DNA of 22,660 nucleotides from an uncultured Eubacteriales bacterium (GTDB taxonomy: Bacteria; Bacillota; Clostridia; Christensenellales; UBA1242), in contig USNN01000006.1 of NCBI GenBank assembly GCA_900556185.1, forward strand, positions 1 to 22,660, given 5' to 3'. The notes under the pieces are model-generated. The model worked only from the letters and a program-made list of their open reading frames with translations, was not told where the DNA came from and made no database searches. Each line of letters starts with the position of its first letter. Position 1 is the first letter of the stretch. Both the position numbers and the translations under genes were made by a program. Shown here piece after piece: positions 1 to 7,295 of this stretch.

Positions 1-138
1 TGCGGGAACGAAAGATTAGTCGCAATCTAAGTTTTTTTATTAGTGGGTTTCTCCGCCACCGTCCGCTAATTAAATAATTTAAAAACCATACTTTTCCAAA
101 TACATCAAAATACAGAATTTCGCCCCACCTGTATTTAT
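1..138. other. Left-edge segment with no assignable gene
   Basis: No complete gene is visible. On the plus strand the first frame reads nine codons from the window edge to a TAA at 28-30, followed by a T-rich stretch. A weak 5-bp stem (AGATT at 13-17 with AATCT at 24-28) precedes those Ts, so this could be the last codons and terminator of a plus-strand gene cut by the edge, but that is too short to claim. A G/C-rich patch at 51-66 stands out from the AT-rich surroundings and could belong to a structured RNA. An 8-bp inverted repeat, AAATACAG (108-115) with CTGTATTT (129-136), is also present. I could not match any of this to a known RNA family. Confidence 0.3.
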
Positions 139-173
139 GAAAAAACAAAAGACGAAAACAAAATGTTTCCGTC
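139..173 (-). terminator. Intrinsic terminator after tRNA-Asn
   Basis: Read on the minus strand, bases 173 to 151 fold into a 10-bp stem with a 3-nt loop (one G-U pair), followed by a T-rich tail at 150-139. It starts 5 bases past the tRNA 3' end, so it ends the single-gene tRNA transcript. Confidence 0.75.
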
Positions 174-178
174 TATTT

Positions 179-254
179 TGGCTCCCCCTGTTGGACTCGA
201 ACCAACGACCTATCGATTAACAGTCGAGTGCTCTACCGGCTGAGCTAAGGAGGA
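179..254 (-). tRNA. tRNA-Asn (anticodon GTT)
   Basis: The minus strand folds as a 76-nt cloverleaf. The 7-bp acceptor stem TCCTCCT pairs with AGGGGGA (one T-G pair). The D-stem is GCTC/GAGC, the anticodon loop is CTGTTAA with anticodon GTT, and the T-loop is TTCGAGT. The discriminator is G, and the 3' CCA is encoded in the DNA at 179-181. The first anticodon-stem pair (C27 with U43) is a mismatch; the other four pairs are good. It has its own promoter and terminator and so is monocistronic. It charges asparagine for AAC and AAU codons. Confidence 0.97.
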
Positions 255-262
255 ATATTTAG

Positions 263-282
263 TTTTGTTCCTACGAACAAAA
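263..282. repeat. Perfect 8-bp inverted repeat in the tRNA leader
   Basis: TTTTGTTC (263-270) and GAACAAAA (275-282) form a perfect 8-bp palindromic stem around a 4-base loop. It lies between the -10 box and the tRNA 5' end, so it would be transcribed in, or just overlap, the pre-tRNA leader. It could guide 5' processing or bind a protein; the sequence does not decide. Confidence 0.5.
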
Positions 283-285
283 GTA

Positions 286-314
286 ATTATAACCCAACAA
301 TTTATATTTTGCAA
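286..314 (-). promoter_or_regulatory. SigA-type promoter of tRNA-Asn
   Basis: On the minus strand, TTGCAA (314-309) and TATAAT (291-286) are separated by exactly 17 bases. Predicted transcription starts about 24 bases before the tRNA, as expected for a stable-RNA gene with a short processed leader. Confidence 0.75.
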
Positions 315-394
315 CCCTTTTTTTGAAATTTTTAGATAAATTTTAATTGTCGTAATTTTATTTTTGTTTGCGATATAATAATTTTGCATTTATG

Positions 395-424
395 TTGAAC
401 ATTTTTCAGTATTTGTGATACACT
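395..424 (+). promoter_or_regulatory. Possible promoter of the comF-family gene
   Basis: TTGAAC (395-400), 18 bases, then TACACT (419-424). Transcription would start near 431, leaving a leader of about 9 bases before the ATG at 440. A perfect TATAAT at 374-379 lies upstream, but its -35 region is poor. Either could be used. Confidence 0.4.
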
Positions 425-439
425 AGCCTTGGGTAAATT

Positions 440-1195
440 ATGATAAAAGAAAAATTGAAGATATTTTGGTTGAAATTTAAGAAGCTGTTATTTCCTGAAC
501 TTACTTGTTATATATGTGGTAGGGAACTTGAAAACCCAGAGTTGCATATTTGTGAAAACTGTGATAATAGGTTAGATGAAATTACTGGAATGTATTGTGA
601 GATATGTGGTGATAAGTTAGACGAACCCGATTTATATTGCGAAGTTTGCAAGCACACCAAGCACTCATACAACACGGCAAGGTCTTGTTATGTTTATGAT
701 AAATATTCTGGTGCGTTGGTAACAGGATTTAAGTATAATAACAAAAAGTTTCTAGTTCCGTTTATGGCAAAGAAGATGTTTAAAAGGTTGGTGGAGTTCC
801 CGCTAACTGTGGATACCATAATACCAGTTCCACTAACAGTTAAAAGAAGGCGGGCTAGAGGTTTTAACCAATCTGAGTTACTTGCAGATGAAATTGCTAG
901 GTTATCTCCAGTGCCAATGGTTGTGGACACTGTTTCTGTCACAAGAAATTTTGATAGACCGCCACAAGCAACGCTAAACCGAGCGGAAAGGCTTAAAAAT
1001 CTAAAAGGCATATTTAGCGTGGTGGATACATCTAACATAACGGGTAAGGTTGTTTTAATTGTAGATGATGTTTACACAACTGGCGCAACTGTGGAAGAAC
1101 TATCTAGGGTTATTCTTAAAAAGAAGCCTAAAACTATTTATGTTTTAACATTTGCTCGAACGCAATTTCATAAAAAGACAAAATTGAATAATTAA
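440..1195 (+). CDS. comFC: ComF-family phosphoribosyltransferase-like protein (ComFC type)
   Basis: This 251-aa protein is of the ComF/GntX type: an N-terminal zinc-binding part and a C-terminal phosphoribosyltransferase fold. Eight cysteines form four CxxC pairs (C23/C26, C38/C41, C53/C56, C67/C70). The PRPP-binding loop VDDVYTTGAT lies at 208-217, and the conserved RARGFNQSELLA segment at 138-149. In transformable bacteria ComFC is needed for natural DNA uptake, acting with the ComFA helicase in the cytosol; many non-competent bacteria keep a homologue whose substrate is unknown. No comFA or comFB is visible here. The gene lies 67 bases before secA, the same order as in Bacillus subtilis, where comFC is near secA and prfB. 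There is no clear Shine-Dalgarno before the ATG (only a GGGT), so translation may be weak or near-leaderless. The family call is firm; a role in competence is not shown. Confidence 0.88.
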   Translation: MIKEKLKIFWLKFKKLLFPELTCYICGRELENPELHICENCDNRLDEITGMYCEICGDKLDEPDLYCEVCKHTKHSYNTARSCYVYDKYSGALVTGFKYNNKKFLVPFMAKKMFKRLVEFPLTVDTIIPVPLTVKRRRARGFNQSELLADEIARLSPVPMVVDTVSVTRNFDRPPQATLNRAERLKNLKGIFSVVDTSNITGKVVLIVDDVYTTGATVEELSRVILKKKPKTIYVLTFARTQFHKKTKLNN

Positions 1196-1199
1196 ATGG

Positions 1200-1229
1200 T
1201 TGTTTTTTATATTTTAATTAATGTATAAT
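1200..1229 (+). promoter_or_regulatory. Probable secA promoter
   Basis: TTGTTT (1200-1205), 18 bases, then a perfect TATAAT (1224-1229). It lies in the comFC-secA gap, 33 bases before the secA ATG at 1263, which has a good AGGGAGA ribosome-binding site. Confidence 0.6.
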
Positions 1230-1262
1230 AAAAATTGTTAAATAATCTATAGGGAGAAAAAT

Positions 1263-3935
1263 ATGGGGTGGCTTAGCGACTTAGATAATAAGCGTAGTAT
1301 AAAAAAATTACAAAAAATTGCAGATAAAATTGATGCATTGGAAATAAAATATGCTCCACTAACAGATGAGGAGTTAAAAAATCAGACACAAGTATTAAAA
1401 GAAAGATTAAAAAATGGCGAAACGCTAGACGATATTTTGCCAGATGCCTATGCGGTTGTCCGTGAGGCAAGTAAAAGAGTTTTGCATATGAGGCACTTTA
1501 ATGTGCAATTGCTTGGTGGTATTGTGTTGCACCAAGGCAGAATTGCCGAGATGCGTACAGGTGAAGGTAAGACCCTTGTTTCTACATTACCAGCATACCT
1601 AAATGCACTTAGCGGGAAGCCAGTGCATATTGTAACCGTTAATGAATATCTTGCAAAAAGAGATGCTGAGTGGATGGGTAAAGTTCACAGATTTTTAGGG
1701 CTTACGGTTGGTGTTGTGTACGCTTCTCAAACACCAGAGCAGAAAAAAGAAGCATATAATGCCGATATTTTGTATGGAACCAATAGCGAACTTGGTTTTG
1801 ACTATTTGAGAGATAATATGGCGGTAGACCCATCTAAAAGACTTGCTCGTGGCTACGAGTTTGTTATTATTGATGAGGTAGATAGTATTTTAATTGATGA
1901 AGCCAGAACACCGCTTATTATATCTGGACCAAGTGGAGAAAGTTCTGACGAGTATGTTATTGCCGATAGATTTGCAAAAATATTAAATGAAGAAGACTAT
2001 TCTATAGACGAAAAGCAAAAGACTATTCACCTAACTGAAACAGGTGTAGAAAAGGCTGAAAGGTATTATAAGATAGATAACCTTTCAGACGTTGATAACA
2101 CCGAAATTAACCACGACATTAATAACGCATTGCGTGCTAGATACATAATGAAGCGAGATAACGACTATATAGTTTCAGATAATGAAGTGTATATAGTAGA
2201 TGAGTTTACTGGTAGAATTATGGTGGGCAGGCGTTATAGTGATGGCTTGCACCAAGCAATTGAAGCTAAAGAAGGTGTTAAAGTTAATGCCGAGAATAAA
2301 ACCCTTGCAACCATAACTTTGCAAAATTTCTTTAAGTTGTATCACAAGGCTTCGGGTATGACGGGTACTGCAAAAACAGAAGAAGGCGAATTTAGAGATA
2401 TTTACGGGCTAGACGTTGTGGTTATTCCTACTAATGTTCCAAGCAAAAGAGTAGACTCAAACGATGAGTTTTATTTCTCACATGAAGCAAAAATTAACGC
2501 AATAATAAACGACATTATAGATTGTTACACAAGAAAGCAACCAGTTTTGGTTGGTACCATAACCGTTGAAAAGAGTGAAGAAATTTCTAAGTTACTTAGA
2601 AGCAAAAAAATACCACACGAAGTGCTAAATGCAAAAAACCATATGCGTGAAGCTGAAATTGTAGCACAGGCGGGCAGAGTGGGTGCGGTTACAATTGCAA
2701 CCAACATGGCAGGTCGTGGTACCGATATTTTGCTTGGTGGTAACCCAGAATTTATGGCAAAGCAAGAAATGCGAAAGCAGGGCTATGAAGATGAAATGAT
2801 AGAACAAGCCGTGTCTTACGCAACCACAACCGACGAAGAAGTTAACAAGGCGAAAGCTGTGTTCCAAGCGTTATTAAAAGGCTTCAAAGAACAAGTCGCT
2901 AAAGAAAAGGAAGAAGTTATTAGTCTTGGTGGTTTGCACATAATTGGCACCGAGCGTCACGAAAGCCGAAGAATAGATAACCAGCTTAGAGGACGTGCCG
3001 GAAGACAAGGTGATGTTGGTTCGAGTGTATTTTACATTTCAGCCGATGATGACCTAGCCCGAATATTTGGTAGCGAACGAATTAAAAGAATGGCACAAGC
3101 CTTTAAAATGGACCCTAATATGCCAATCAAGATGGGGTTCTTTACTCGTTCAGTTGCAACTGCTCAAAAGAAAGTTGAAGGCAGAAACTACTCTATAAGA
3201 AAGCAAGTCGTTGAATATGATAACGTTTTAAACAAACAAAGAGAAGAAGTTTATGCCGAACGTGATAAAATTTTGAATAAGGCAAGTATGCATGATAAAA
3301 TTTTAGAGATGATTGGCGAAGCGGTTGAAGAAGTTGTTAGTGAATACGCTCATTTTGACAAAGTTAGTGAAGTCGATATAGACGCCTTTAATAGGGCAAT
3401 AGAAGCAAGGTTTGTGGAACCAGAAACCAATCTTATAACCGAAGAATTGCTTGAAAGCCATAGTAAAGACGAACTTGTTGATATGATTACCGAAATAGCA
3501 ATTAAAAGGTTTAAGCAGAAAAAGCAAGAGATTGAAGAACAAGGTGTTAACTTTGAAGATATTGAAAGATTTGTATTGCTTAAAACGCTAGACCGAAAGT
3601 GGATAGCGCACATAGATGATATGGAAAACTTGCGTCAAGGTATTGGTCTTCGAGCTTACGGTAACCAAAACCCAATAAACATTTACCAACGTGAAGGATT
3701 TGATATGTTTGAAGAAATGATACAATCTATGCGTGTAGATGTTGCAAACATATTGATGGGCATTAAGGTTAATATCGAGGGTCCAGTGGCACCAAGAATG
3801 ATGCGACCAAGCCACAAAAACCTAGAACACAAAGCAGTTGGCACTGTTAAAAACGATAAATCTAAAATGATAGGCAGAAATGACCCATGCCCTTGTGGTA
3901 GTGGTAAAAAATACAAAAACTGCTGTGGCAAGTAA
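1263..3935 (+). CDS. secA: Preprotein translocase ATPase SecA
   Basis: SecA is the ATP-driven motor that pushes unfolded preproteins through the SecYEG channel from the cytoplasmic side of the membrane. The 890-aa length fits a full-size SecA. The Walker A motif MRTGEGKT is at about residues 97-104, and the Walker B motif IIDEVDSILIDEARTPL follows near residue 203. The second helicase domain carries TNMAGRGTDI and QLRGRAGRQGD. The last 15 residues (CPCGSGKKYKNCCGK) are the C-terminal zinc-binding domain that contacts ribosomes or SecB-type partners, so the gene is intact. AGGGAGA before the ATG supports this start. It has its own promoter and is followed within a few bases by a terminator, so it is not co-transcribed with prfB as it is in Bacillus. 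Confidence 0.98.
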   Translation: MGWLSDLDNKRSIKKLQKIADKIDALEIKYAPLTDEELKNQTQVLKERLKNGETLDDILPDAYAVVREASKRVLHMRHFNVQLLGGIVLHQGRIAEMRTGEGKTLVSTLPAYLNALSGKPVHIVTVNEYLAKRDAEWMGKVHRFLGLTVGVVYASQTPEQKKEAYNADILYGTNSELGFDYLRDNMAVDPSKRLARGYEFVIIDEVDSILIDEARTPLIISGPSGESSDEYVIADRFAKILNEEDYSIDEKQKTIHLTETGVEKAERYYKIDNLSDVDNTEINHDINNALRARYIMKRDNDYIVSDNEVYIVDEFTGRIMVGRRYSDGLHQAIEAKEGVKVNAENKTLATITLQNFFKLYHKASGMTGTAKTEEGEFRDIYGLDVVVIPTNVPSKRVDSNDEFYFSHEAKINAIINDIIDCYTRKQPVLVGTITVEKSEEISKLLRSKKIPHEVLNAKNHMREAEIVAQAGRVGAVTIATNMAGRGTDILLGGNPEFMAKQEMRKQGYEDEMIEQAVSYATTTDEEVNKAKAVFQALLKGFKEQVAKEKEEVISLGGLHIIGTERHESRRIDNQLRGRAGRQGDVGSSVFYISADDDLARIFGSERIKRMAQAFKMDPNMPIKMGFFTRSVATAQKKVEGRNYSIRKQVVEYDNVLNKQREEVYAERDKILNKASMHDKILEMIGEAVEEVVSEYAHFDKVSEVDIDAFNRAIEARFVEPETNLITEELLESHSKDELVDMITEIAIKRFKQKKQEIEEQGVNFEDIERFVLLKTLDRKWIAHIDDMENLRQGIGLRAYGNQNPINIYQREGFDMFEEMIQSMRVDVANILMGIKVNIEGPVAPRMMRPSHKNLEHKAVGTVKNDKSKMIGRNDPCPCGSGKKYKNCCGK

Positions 3936-3940
3936 TTTAA

Positions 3941-3971
3941 AAGGAAGTTAGTAATTTGCTAACTTCTTTTT
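3941..3971 (+). terminator. Intrinsic terminator after secA
   Basis: GAAGTTAG (3944-3951) pairs perfectly with CTAACTTC (3959-3966) around a 7-base loop. Flanking A-T pairs extend the stem, and five Ts follow. It separates secA from the unknown gene cassette. Confidence 0.85.
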
Positions 3972-3996
3972 AAGTATAATAAAAAATGAAAATGTA

Positions 3997-4025
3997 TTGA
4001 ATTGTTGGGATTATTATTGTATAGT
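3997..4025 (+). promoter_or_regulatory. Promoter of the 294-aa gene
   Basis: TTGAAT (3997-4002), 17 bases, then TATAGT (4020-4025), 34 bases before the ATG at 4060. Confidence 0.65.
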
Positions 4026-4059
4026 ATATCCACTTAAGGTAATGTAATCGGGGGAAGTT

Positions 4060-4944
4060 ATGCTAACTCGAAATGAAGCAGAATTAATTTATGAAAGGTT
4101 TAAAACCGAAATAAAAGAAACCGCAAAAGATTTAGGGTTAGATTTGTATGTTTACTTAAATATAGCCACAAAGAAAAATCTTGTTATGCACCGAAAGCTT
4201 ATAAGGTTTATTGAAAAAGAATTCAATGAATATGGCACAATATCTGACTTTAGGTTTGTGTTGCGAGATAAAATAGGCAAAGACCAATTAAGTAAAAGAA
4301 AAGAAGGCAATGACTTACTTGTGGATATGGTTATGTATTATGAACTTGCGTATTTTGGTTTGTTTTTAAATTTAAGCGACGGCAGGGCTAGTTTTAATGG
4401 TAAAGAGTATTTTAATCTTGATGGCGATGCCGAGTATTATGTTAAGCACACCACAAATATGGGAGAAAGGCGTTGCAGATTTATTATTTTGCCTAAAGGT
4501 GAAACTTTCTATACCCCAACTTATCACATAGAACTTGTAAAACTAATGCTAGCTAATAATATATCTGTTGAGGGTGCGGTTAGGGTTGATGTGTTTGAAA
4601 GTGGCACAACGGGGCAGTCTGAATTTAATTTTTCGAGTTTGTATAACCTAGGTTATTCTGCCGAAAGCGACGACGATATTAATATGCAACTAACCGAAGA
4701 GCAAGCCGAGTGCTTATATAAGTTGTATCATAATTTAAACAATGTGTGGGGTGGCCGTGGACTTGAAAGTTTTGAGTCTTCGGTTGAAAAGGCAAGATAT
4801 TTGGTTCACGATGGTTCTTGTGTGTATGAGTTGGATGATTCAACTAGAAATAATCTAAAAGTTTTAGAAAAGTCTATGCGGGGTTATTTTAGCGCCAAAG
4901 ACTTTATGCTTGCTCGAAAAAATCAAAGTTTATTAGAATTTTAA
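4060..4944 (+). CDS. Unknown soluble protein, 294 aa, monocistronic
   Basis: I do not recognise this family. It has no signal peptide. The only notably hydrophobic stretch, near residues 86-107 (around MVMYYELAYFGLFLNL), contains charged residues and is unlikely to span the membrane. It looks like a mixed alpha/beta cytosolic protein, with a helical charged N-terminus and a helical C-terminus. No catalytic motif is evident. The start is well supported: a GGGGGAAG ribosome-binding site sits at 4050-4057. The gene has its own promoter (3997-4025) and its own terminator (4943-4970), so it is a separate unit from the downstream membrane-protein genes. It shares their position between secA and prfB and their G-run ribosome-binding site. 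Whether it works with them is inference from position only. Confidence 0.85.
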   Translation: MLTRNEAELIYERFKTEIKETAKDLGLDLYVYLNIATKKNLVMHRKLIRFIEKEFNEYGTISDFRFVLRDKIGKDQLSKRKEGNDLLVDMVMYYELAYFGLFLNLSDGRASFNGKEYFNLDGDAEYYVKHTTNMGERRCRFIILPKGETFYTPTYHIELVKLMLANNISVEGAVRVDVFESGTTGQSEFNFSSLYNLGYSAESDDDINMQLTEEQAECLYKLYHNLNNVWGGRGLESFESSVEKARYLVHDGSCVYELDDSTRNNLKVLEKSMRGYFSAKDFMLARKNQSLLEF

Positions 4945-4970
4945 AGACCGATTTTCTATCGGCCTTTTTT
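4943..4970 (+). terminator. Intrinsic terminator after the 294-aa gene
   Basis: CCGAT (4948-4952) pairs with ATCGG (4958-4962). After an A-C mismatch, AAAG pairs with CTTT, and the hairpin ends in six Ts (4965-4970). It overlaps the stop codon. Confidence 0.75.
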
Positions 4971-4974
4971 AGTG

Positions 4975-5003
4975 TTGATTTTTGTTTTTTATTATGTTAT
5001 AAT
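4975..5003 (+). promoter_or_regulatory. Promoter of the first membrane-hairpin operon
   Basis: TTGATT (4975-4980), 17 bases, then a perfect TATAAT (4998-5003), directly after the upstream terminator. The leader to the ATG at 5057 would be about 47 bases. A second, weaker pair (TTGGGC at 5004-5009 and TGTATA at 5027-5032, spacing 17) is also possible. Confidence 0.65.
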
Positions 5004-5056
5004 TTGGGCAATACCAAAAGTTGTATTGTATATAGATGTACTAAAGGGGAAGATAT

Positions 5057-6202
5057 ATGGCAAATTTCAATGACTTATCTGAAGATGAAAAATTTGTATT
5101 TGCTCGAAGATTTTTAAGTCAATATAGATTGGTTAGCCGAATTAGAGTTGGGTTAAATGAACCTATGGACGTAATTAAGTCGGTAGCACTTAAGTATTAT
5201 GGTGGAGATACACGAAATATAGAAGATTGCATAAAGTTTATTCAATCTAAAACAGACCTTAAATCGCTAGAAACTGTATCACTTACAAACGCATTTGTAG
5301 ATTACCAAAAAAGCAAAATAGACCAACAAAAAAAGTTGGATAAAGATATACAAGATAAAGAAAAAGCACTAAACAAGTGTGATTCGGAACTAGCTGGTGC
5401 GGAAGGGCGTAGAAACGAACTAGATAACTCATTAAACAGGGCAAAAAACAGGCTTAGTGTTAAGCCTATTTTAATACTTGCAGGCTTAATTGCTCTTGGT
5501 GGTGTAATTATAGCGTCTGGTGGAATTATGGGCGTGGCAACTAGCGTTTTTGCGTTTTTAAGTAACATAAACTTTACTCAAGCATGTACGTTGTTTTTGG
5601 TTGGTTATTGCATTAAAAAGATAGACGATAAAAACTCAGGCATTGGCAAATTTGCTGGCTGGGTAAAGGGCTTATTTGCATCAACTGAAGATAAGGCTAA
5701 AAAGAGAAAAGAAGAAATAGAAAAAGATTTGGCAAAGCAAAAAGATACTGTTAAAGCCAAAAAAGAAGAACGAGCAAAACTAGAAGGCGAGTTAGAAAGT
5801 TTGGTTAAAGATAAGCAAAAAATGCAAAGTTCTGCAACTTTATACGAAGCGTCTATTGAAAAATATAACCAACTTGAAAACTTTGAAAAGTCTTTAACTA
5901 ATGCAGAACTAGGGCTAAAAAATTGCTATAATATGATGTCTAAACGTATTAGTGATAAAAAAGACCTAGGCAACCTAGAAGATTGGTACAATCATTTTAA
6001 AGGTCAGTTATATTTTAATATATATAATGGCAAAATAAAAACACAAGCCGATGTTAACGCTATTATAGCCGAAGCAGGGCTAAAGTTTAATGAAGTAATC
6101 AATCCGCTAGGCATAGATAGCACCTATAGCGAAGCTAATATAAAAGCGCTTAAAAATCCATTGCTAAACACAACACTAGAAGAACAATTTGCAACTATAT
6201 AA
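5057..6202 (+). CDS. Unknown membrane-hairpin coiled-coil protein, 381 aa
   Basis: The family is not recognised. Layout by residue: a helical N-terminal domain (about 1-80); a highly charged predicted coiled coil (84-132, rich in K, D, E and Q); two adjacent membrane segments (about 137-158 and 160-186); a second long charged coiled coil (about 208-290, dominated by K and E); and a C-terminal helical region (300-381). There is no signal peptide. The short loop between the membrane segments suggests a hairpin with both ends in the cytoplasm. AAGGGGAAG before the ATG supports the start. The next gene follows 14 bases later, so the two are co-transcribed. Length to the first membrane segment and overall plan match the next three membrane proteins, though sequence similarity at the N-terminus is weakest here. 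Long coiled coils on both sides of a membrane hairpin suggest a scaffold or oligomer; no enzyme motif is seen. Confidence 0.88.
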   Translation: MANFNDLSEDEKFVFARRFLSQYRLVSRIRVGLNEPMDVIKSVALKYYGGDTRNIEDCIKFIQSKTDLKSLETVSLTNAFVDYQKSKIDQQKKLDKDIQDKEKALNKCDSELAGAEGRRNELDNSLNRAKNRLSVKPILILAGLIALGGVIIASGGIMGVATSVFAFLSNINFTQACTLFLVGYCIKKIDDKNSGIGKFAGWVKGLFASTEDKAKKRKEEIEKDLAKQKDTVKAKKEERAKLEGELESLVKDKQKMQSSATLYEASIEKYNQLENFEKSLTNAELGLKNCYNMMSKRISDKKDLGNLEDWYNHFKGQLYFNIYNGKIKTQADVNAIIAEAGLKFNEVINPLGIDSTYSEANIKALKNPLLNTTLEEQFATI

Positions 6203-6216
6203 TTTAGGAGAGAAGA

Positions 6217-7215
6217 ATGAGTAATATTAATTTAAAACTTATTGAAGACATTTCAATCAAAGAAATTAAAGAACTAGATTCATTCATTAAAGCCTATAAT
6301 GGGTGTGATGGTAACACTCCAGACGAAAAGAAATTAAATTGTTTAAATTTTTTGAAAGGTAAAATAAAAGCCGAAGATTATGACAGACTTTTAGGCTTTG
6401 CTAAAACCTATACAAAAAATGGTGAAATTCCAACCGACCAAGAATGGGCGGAATTTAAGACTGTTTATCGTGAAATAGGTAATGGCAGAATAAACACAGC
6501 AAAGCAAAAAATAGAAGAATTATCTAAAATTTATACGGGCGTTGCAAATATAAATTTGGATGGGGATGTGGTTACGCCAAAGCAACTAGAAGATAAATAT
6601 AAACTAGCAGAAGATAATTTTAAACTTGCAGGTGCGTTACAAACAATTTTAACGCTATCATTTAGTTTAATAGGGTTTATGTTGTTTACAATAATTGCAA
6701 GATTAATCACTAATTCAGGTGCTATGTCACGCATAGTAGTGGTGTTGCTTACAGGTGCCTTATCTGCTTTAGGTATGGGGCTTCTAGCGTTTTTAACCCA
6801 CCTTATGACTGGTAGGTTTAAAGCGAAATCTTTAACAAAACTAAAAAGAGTTGAAGAAGTTTACATGGGTAATTTAGATAACCTAAATGTGTTAAAAGCA
6901 AACCTAAAATCTGCTGAAGAAAATGGCAAAAGAATAGAAACTCAATATGATGTTGAATTGTTTGCACGGCTAGATTTCTCTAACGAGATAGAGATTGACG
7001 AAAGCGTAAAAAAAACTGAAACCCTTGAAAATAATGATGGTGAAAATACGGCTCACGAAGCAGACGCTCAAAATCCACAAGAAACCGCAGAAAATGAAGT
7101 GGCAGAAGAACAAAAAGCAGAGCCACAAACCAATAAAAACCCAAAAGAAACCGGCAAAAAGGTGGTTAAAAAGGCAACAAAGTCCGATAATACTGCCACA
7201 GGCGAACAAAAATAG
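6217..7215 (+). CDS. Unknown membrane-hairpin protein with acidic tail, 332 aa
   Basis: Not a recognised family. The N-terminal helical domain (about 16-104) resembles those of the 659-aa and 489-aa neighbours: an LK/FI..YN-type opening, a [GK]-x-IP or FP turn near residue 70, and a K/Q/E-rich helix before the membrane. Two membrane segments lie at about 140-163 and 171-195. A basic juxtamembrane helix (200-240) follows, then a low-complexity tail rich in E, A, N and Q (about 258-310) that ends in a lysine-rich stretch (309-323). No signal peptide is present. The start has an AGGAGAGAAG ribosome-binding site and lies 14 bases after the previous gene. The tail looks disordered and may bind a basic partner or nucleic acid; that is inference. 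Confidence 0.87.
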   Translation: MSNINLKLIEDISIKEIKELDSFIKAYNGCDGNTPDEKKLNCLNFLKGKIKAEDYDRLLGFAKTYTKNGEIPTDQEWAEFKTVYREIGNGRINTAKQKIEELSKIYTGVANINLDGDVVTPKQLEDKYKLAEDNFKLAGALQTILTLSFSLIGFMLFTIIARLITNSGAMSRIVVVLLTGALSALGMGLLAFLTHLMTGRFKAKSLTKLKRVEEVYMGNLDNLNVLKANLKSAEENGKRIETQYDVELFARLDFSNEIEIDESVKKTETLENNDGENTAHEADAQNPQETAENEVAEEQKAEPQTNKNPKETGKKVVKKATKSDNTATGEQK

Positions 7216-7224
7216 TGAAAACTA

Positions 7225-7253
7225 TTGAAAAAAATGTAATTTTATGATAGAAT
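7225..7253 (+). promoter_or_regulatory. Promoter of the second membrane-hairpin operon
   Basis: TTGAAA (7225-7230), exactly 17 bases, then TAGAAT (7248-7253). It implies that the genes at 7294, 9314 and 10795 can be expressed apart from the two before them. No terminator is seen between the 332-aa gene and this promoter, so read-through is also possible. Confidence 0.7.
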
Positions 7254-7258
7254 ATATG

Positions 7259-7295
7259 CAATTAAAAATTATAATTGTATGGGGGAAATTACAAT
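7259..7295 (+). promoter_or_regulatory. Alternative leader hairpins around the ribosome-binding site
   Basis: Two hairpins share bases 7274-7277. The first pairs CAATTA (7259-7264) with TAATTG (7272-7277). The second pairs ATTGTA (7274-7279) with TACAAT (7290-7295), enclosing the GGGGGAAA ribosome-binding site in its loop and taking in the A and U of the start codon at 7294. Only one can form at a time, which would suit translational control, but the stems are AT-only or nearly so and weak. Confidence 0.3.

Noticed and set aside
1..75. A structured RNA such as tmRNA, SRP RNA, 6S or RNase P RNA at the left edge, suggested by a G/C-rich patch.
   Set aside because: I could not find the conserved cores of any of these; the segment is too short and cut by the window edge.
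7008..7228. A run of eight As in the 332-aa gene and an overlapping basic frame (about 67 codons) covering its acidic tail.
   Set aside because: A frame made of GAA/AAA-rich codons stays open by composition when shifted. There is no hairpin or other stimulator, and the normal frame ends cleanly.
7279..7293. An in-frame ATG 15 bases upstream as the start of the 659-aa gene.
   Set aside because: It overlaps the GGGGGAAA ribosome-binding site that is properly spaced for the ATG at 7294, and has none of its own.
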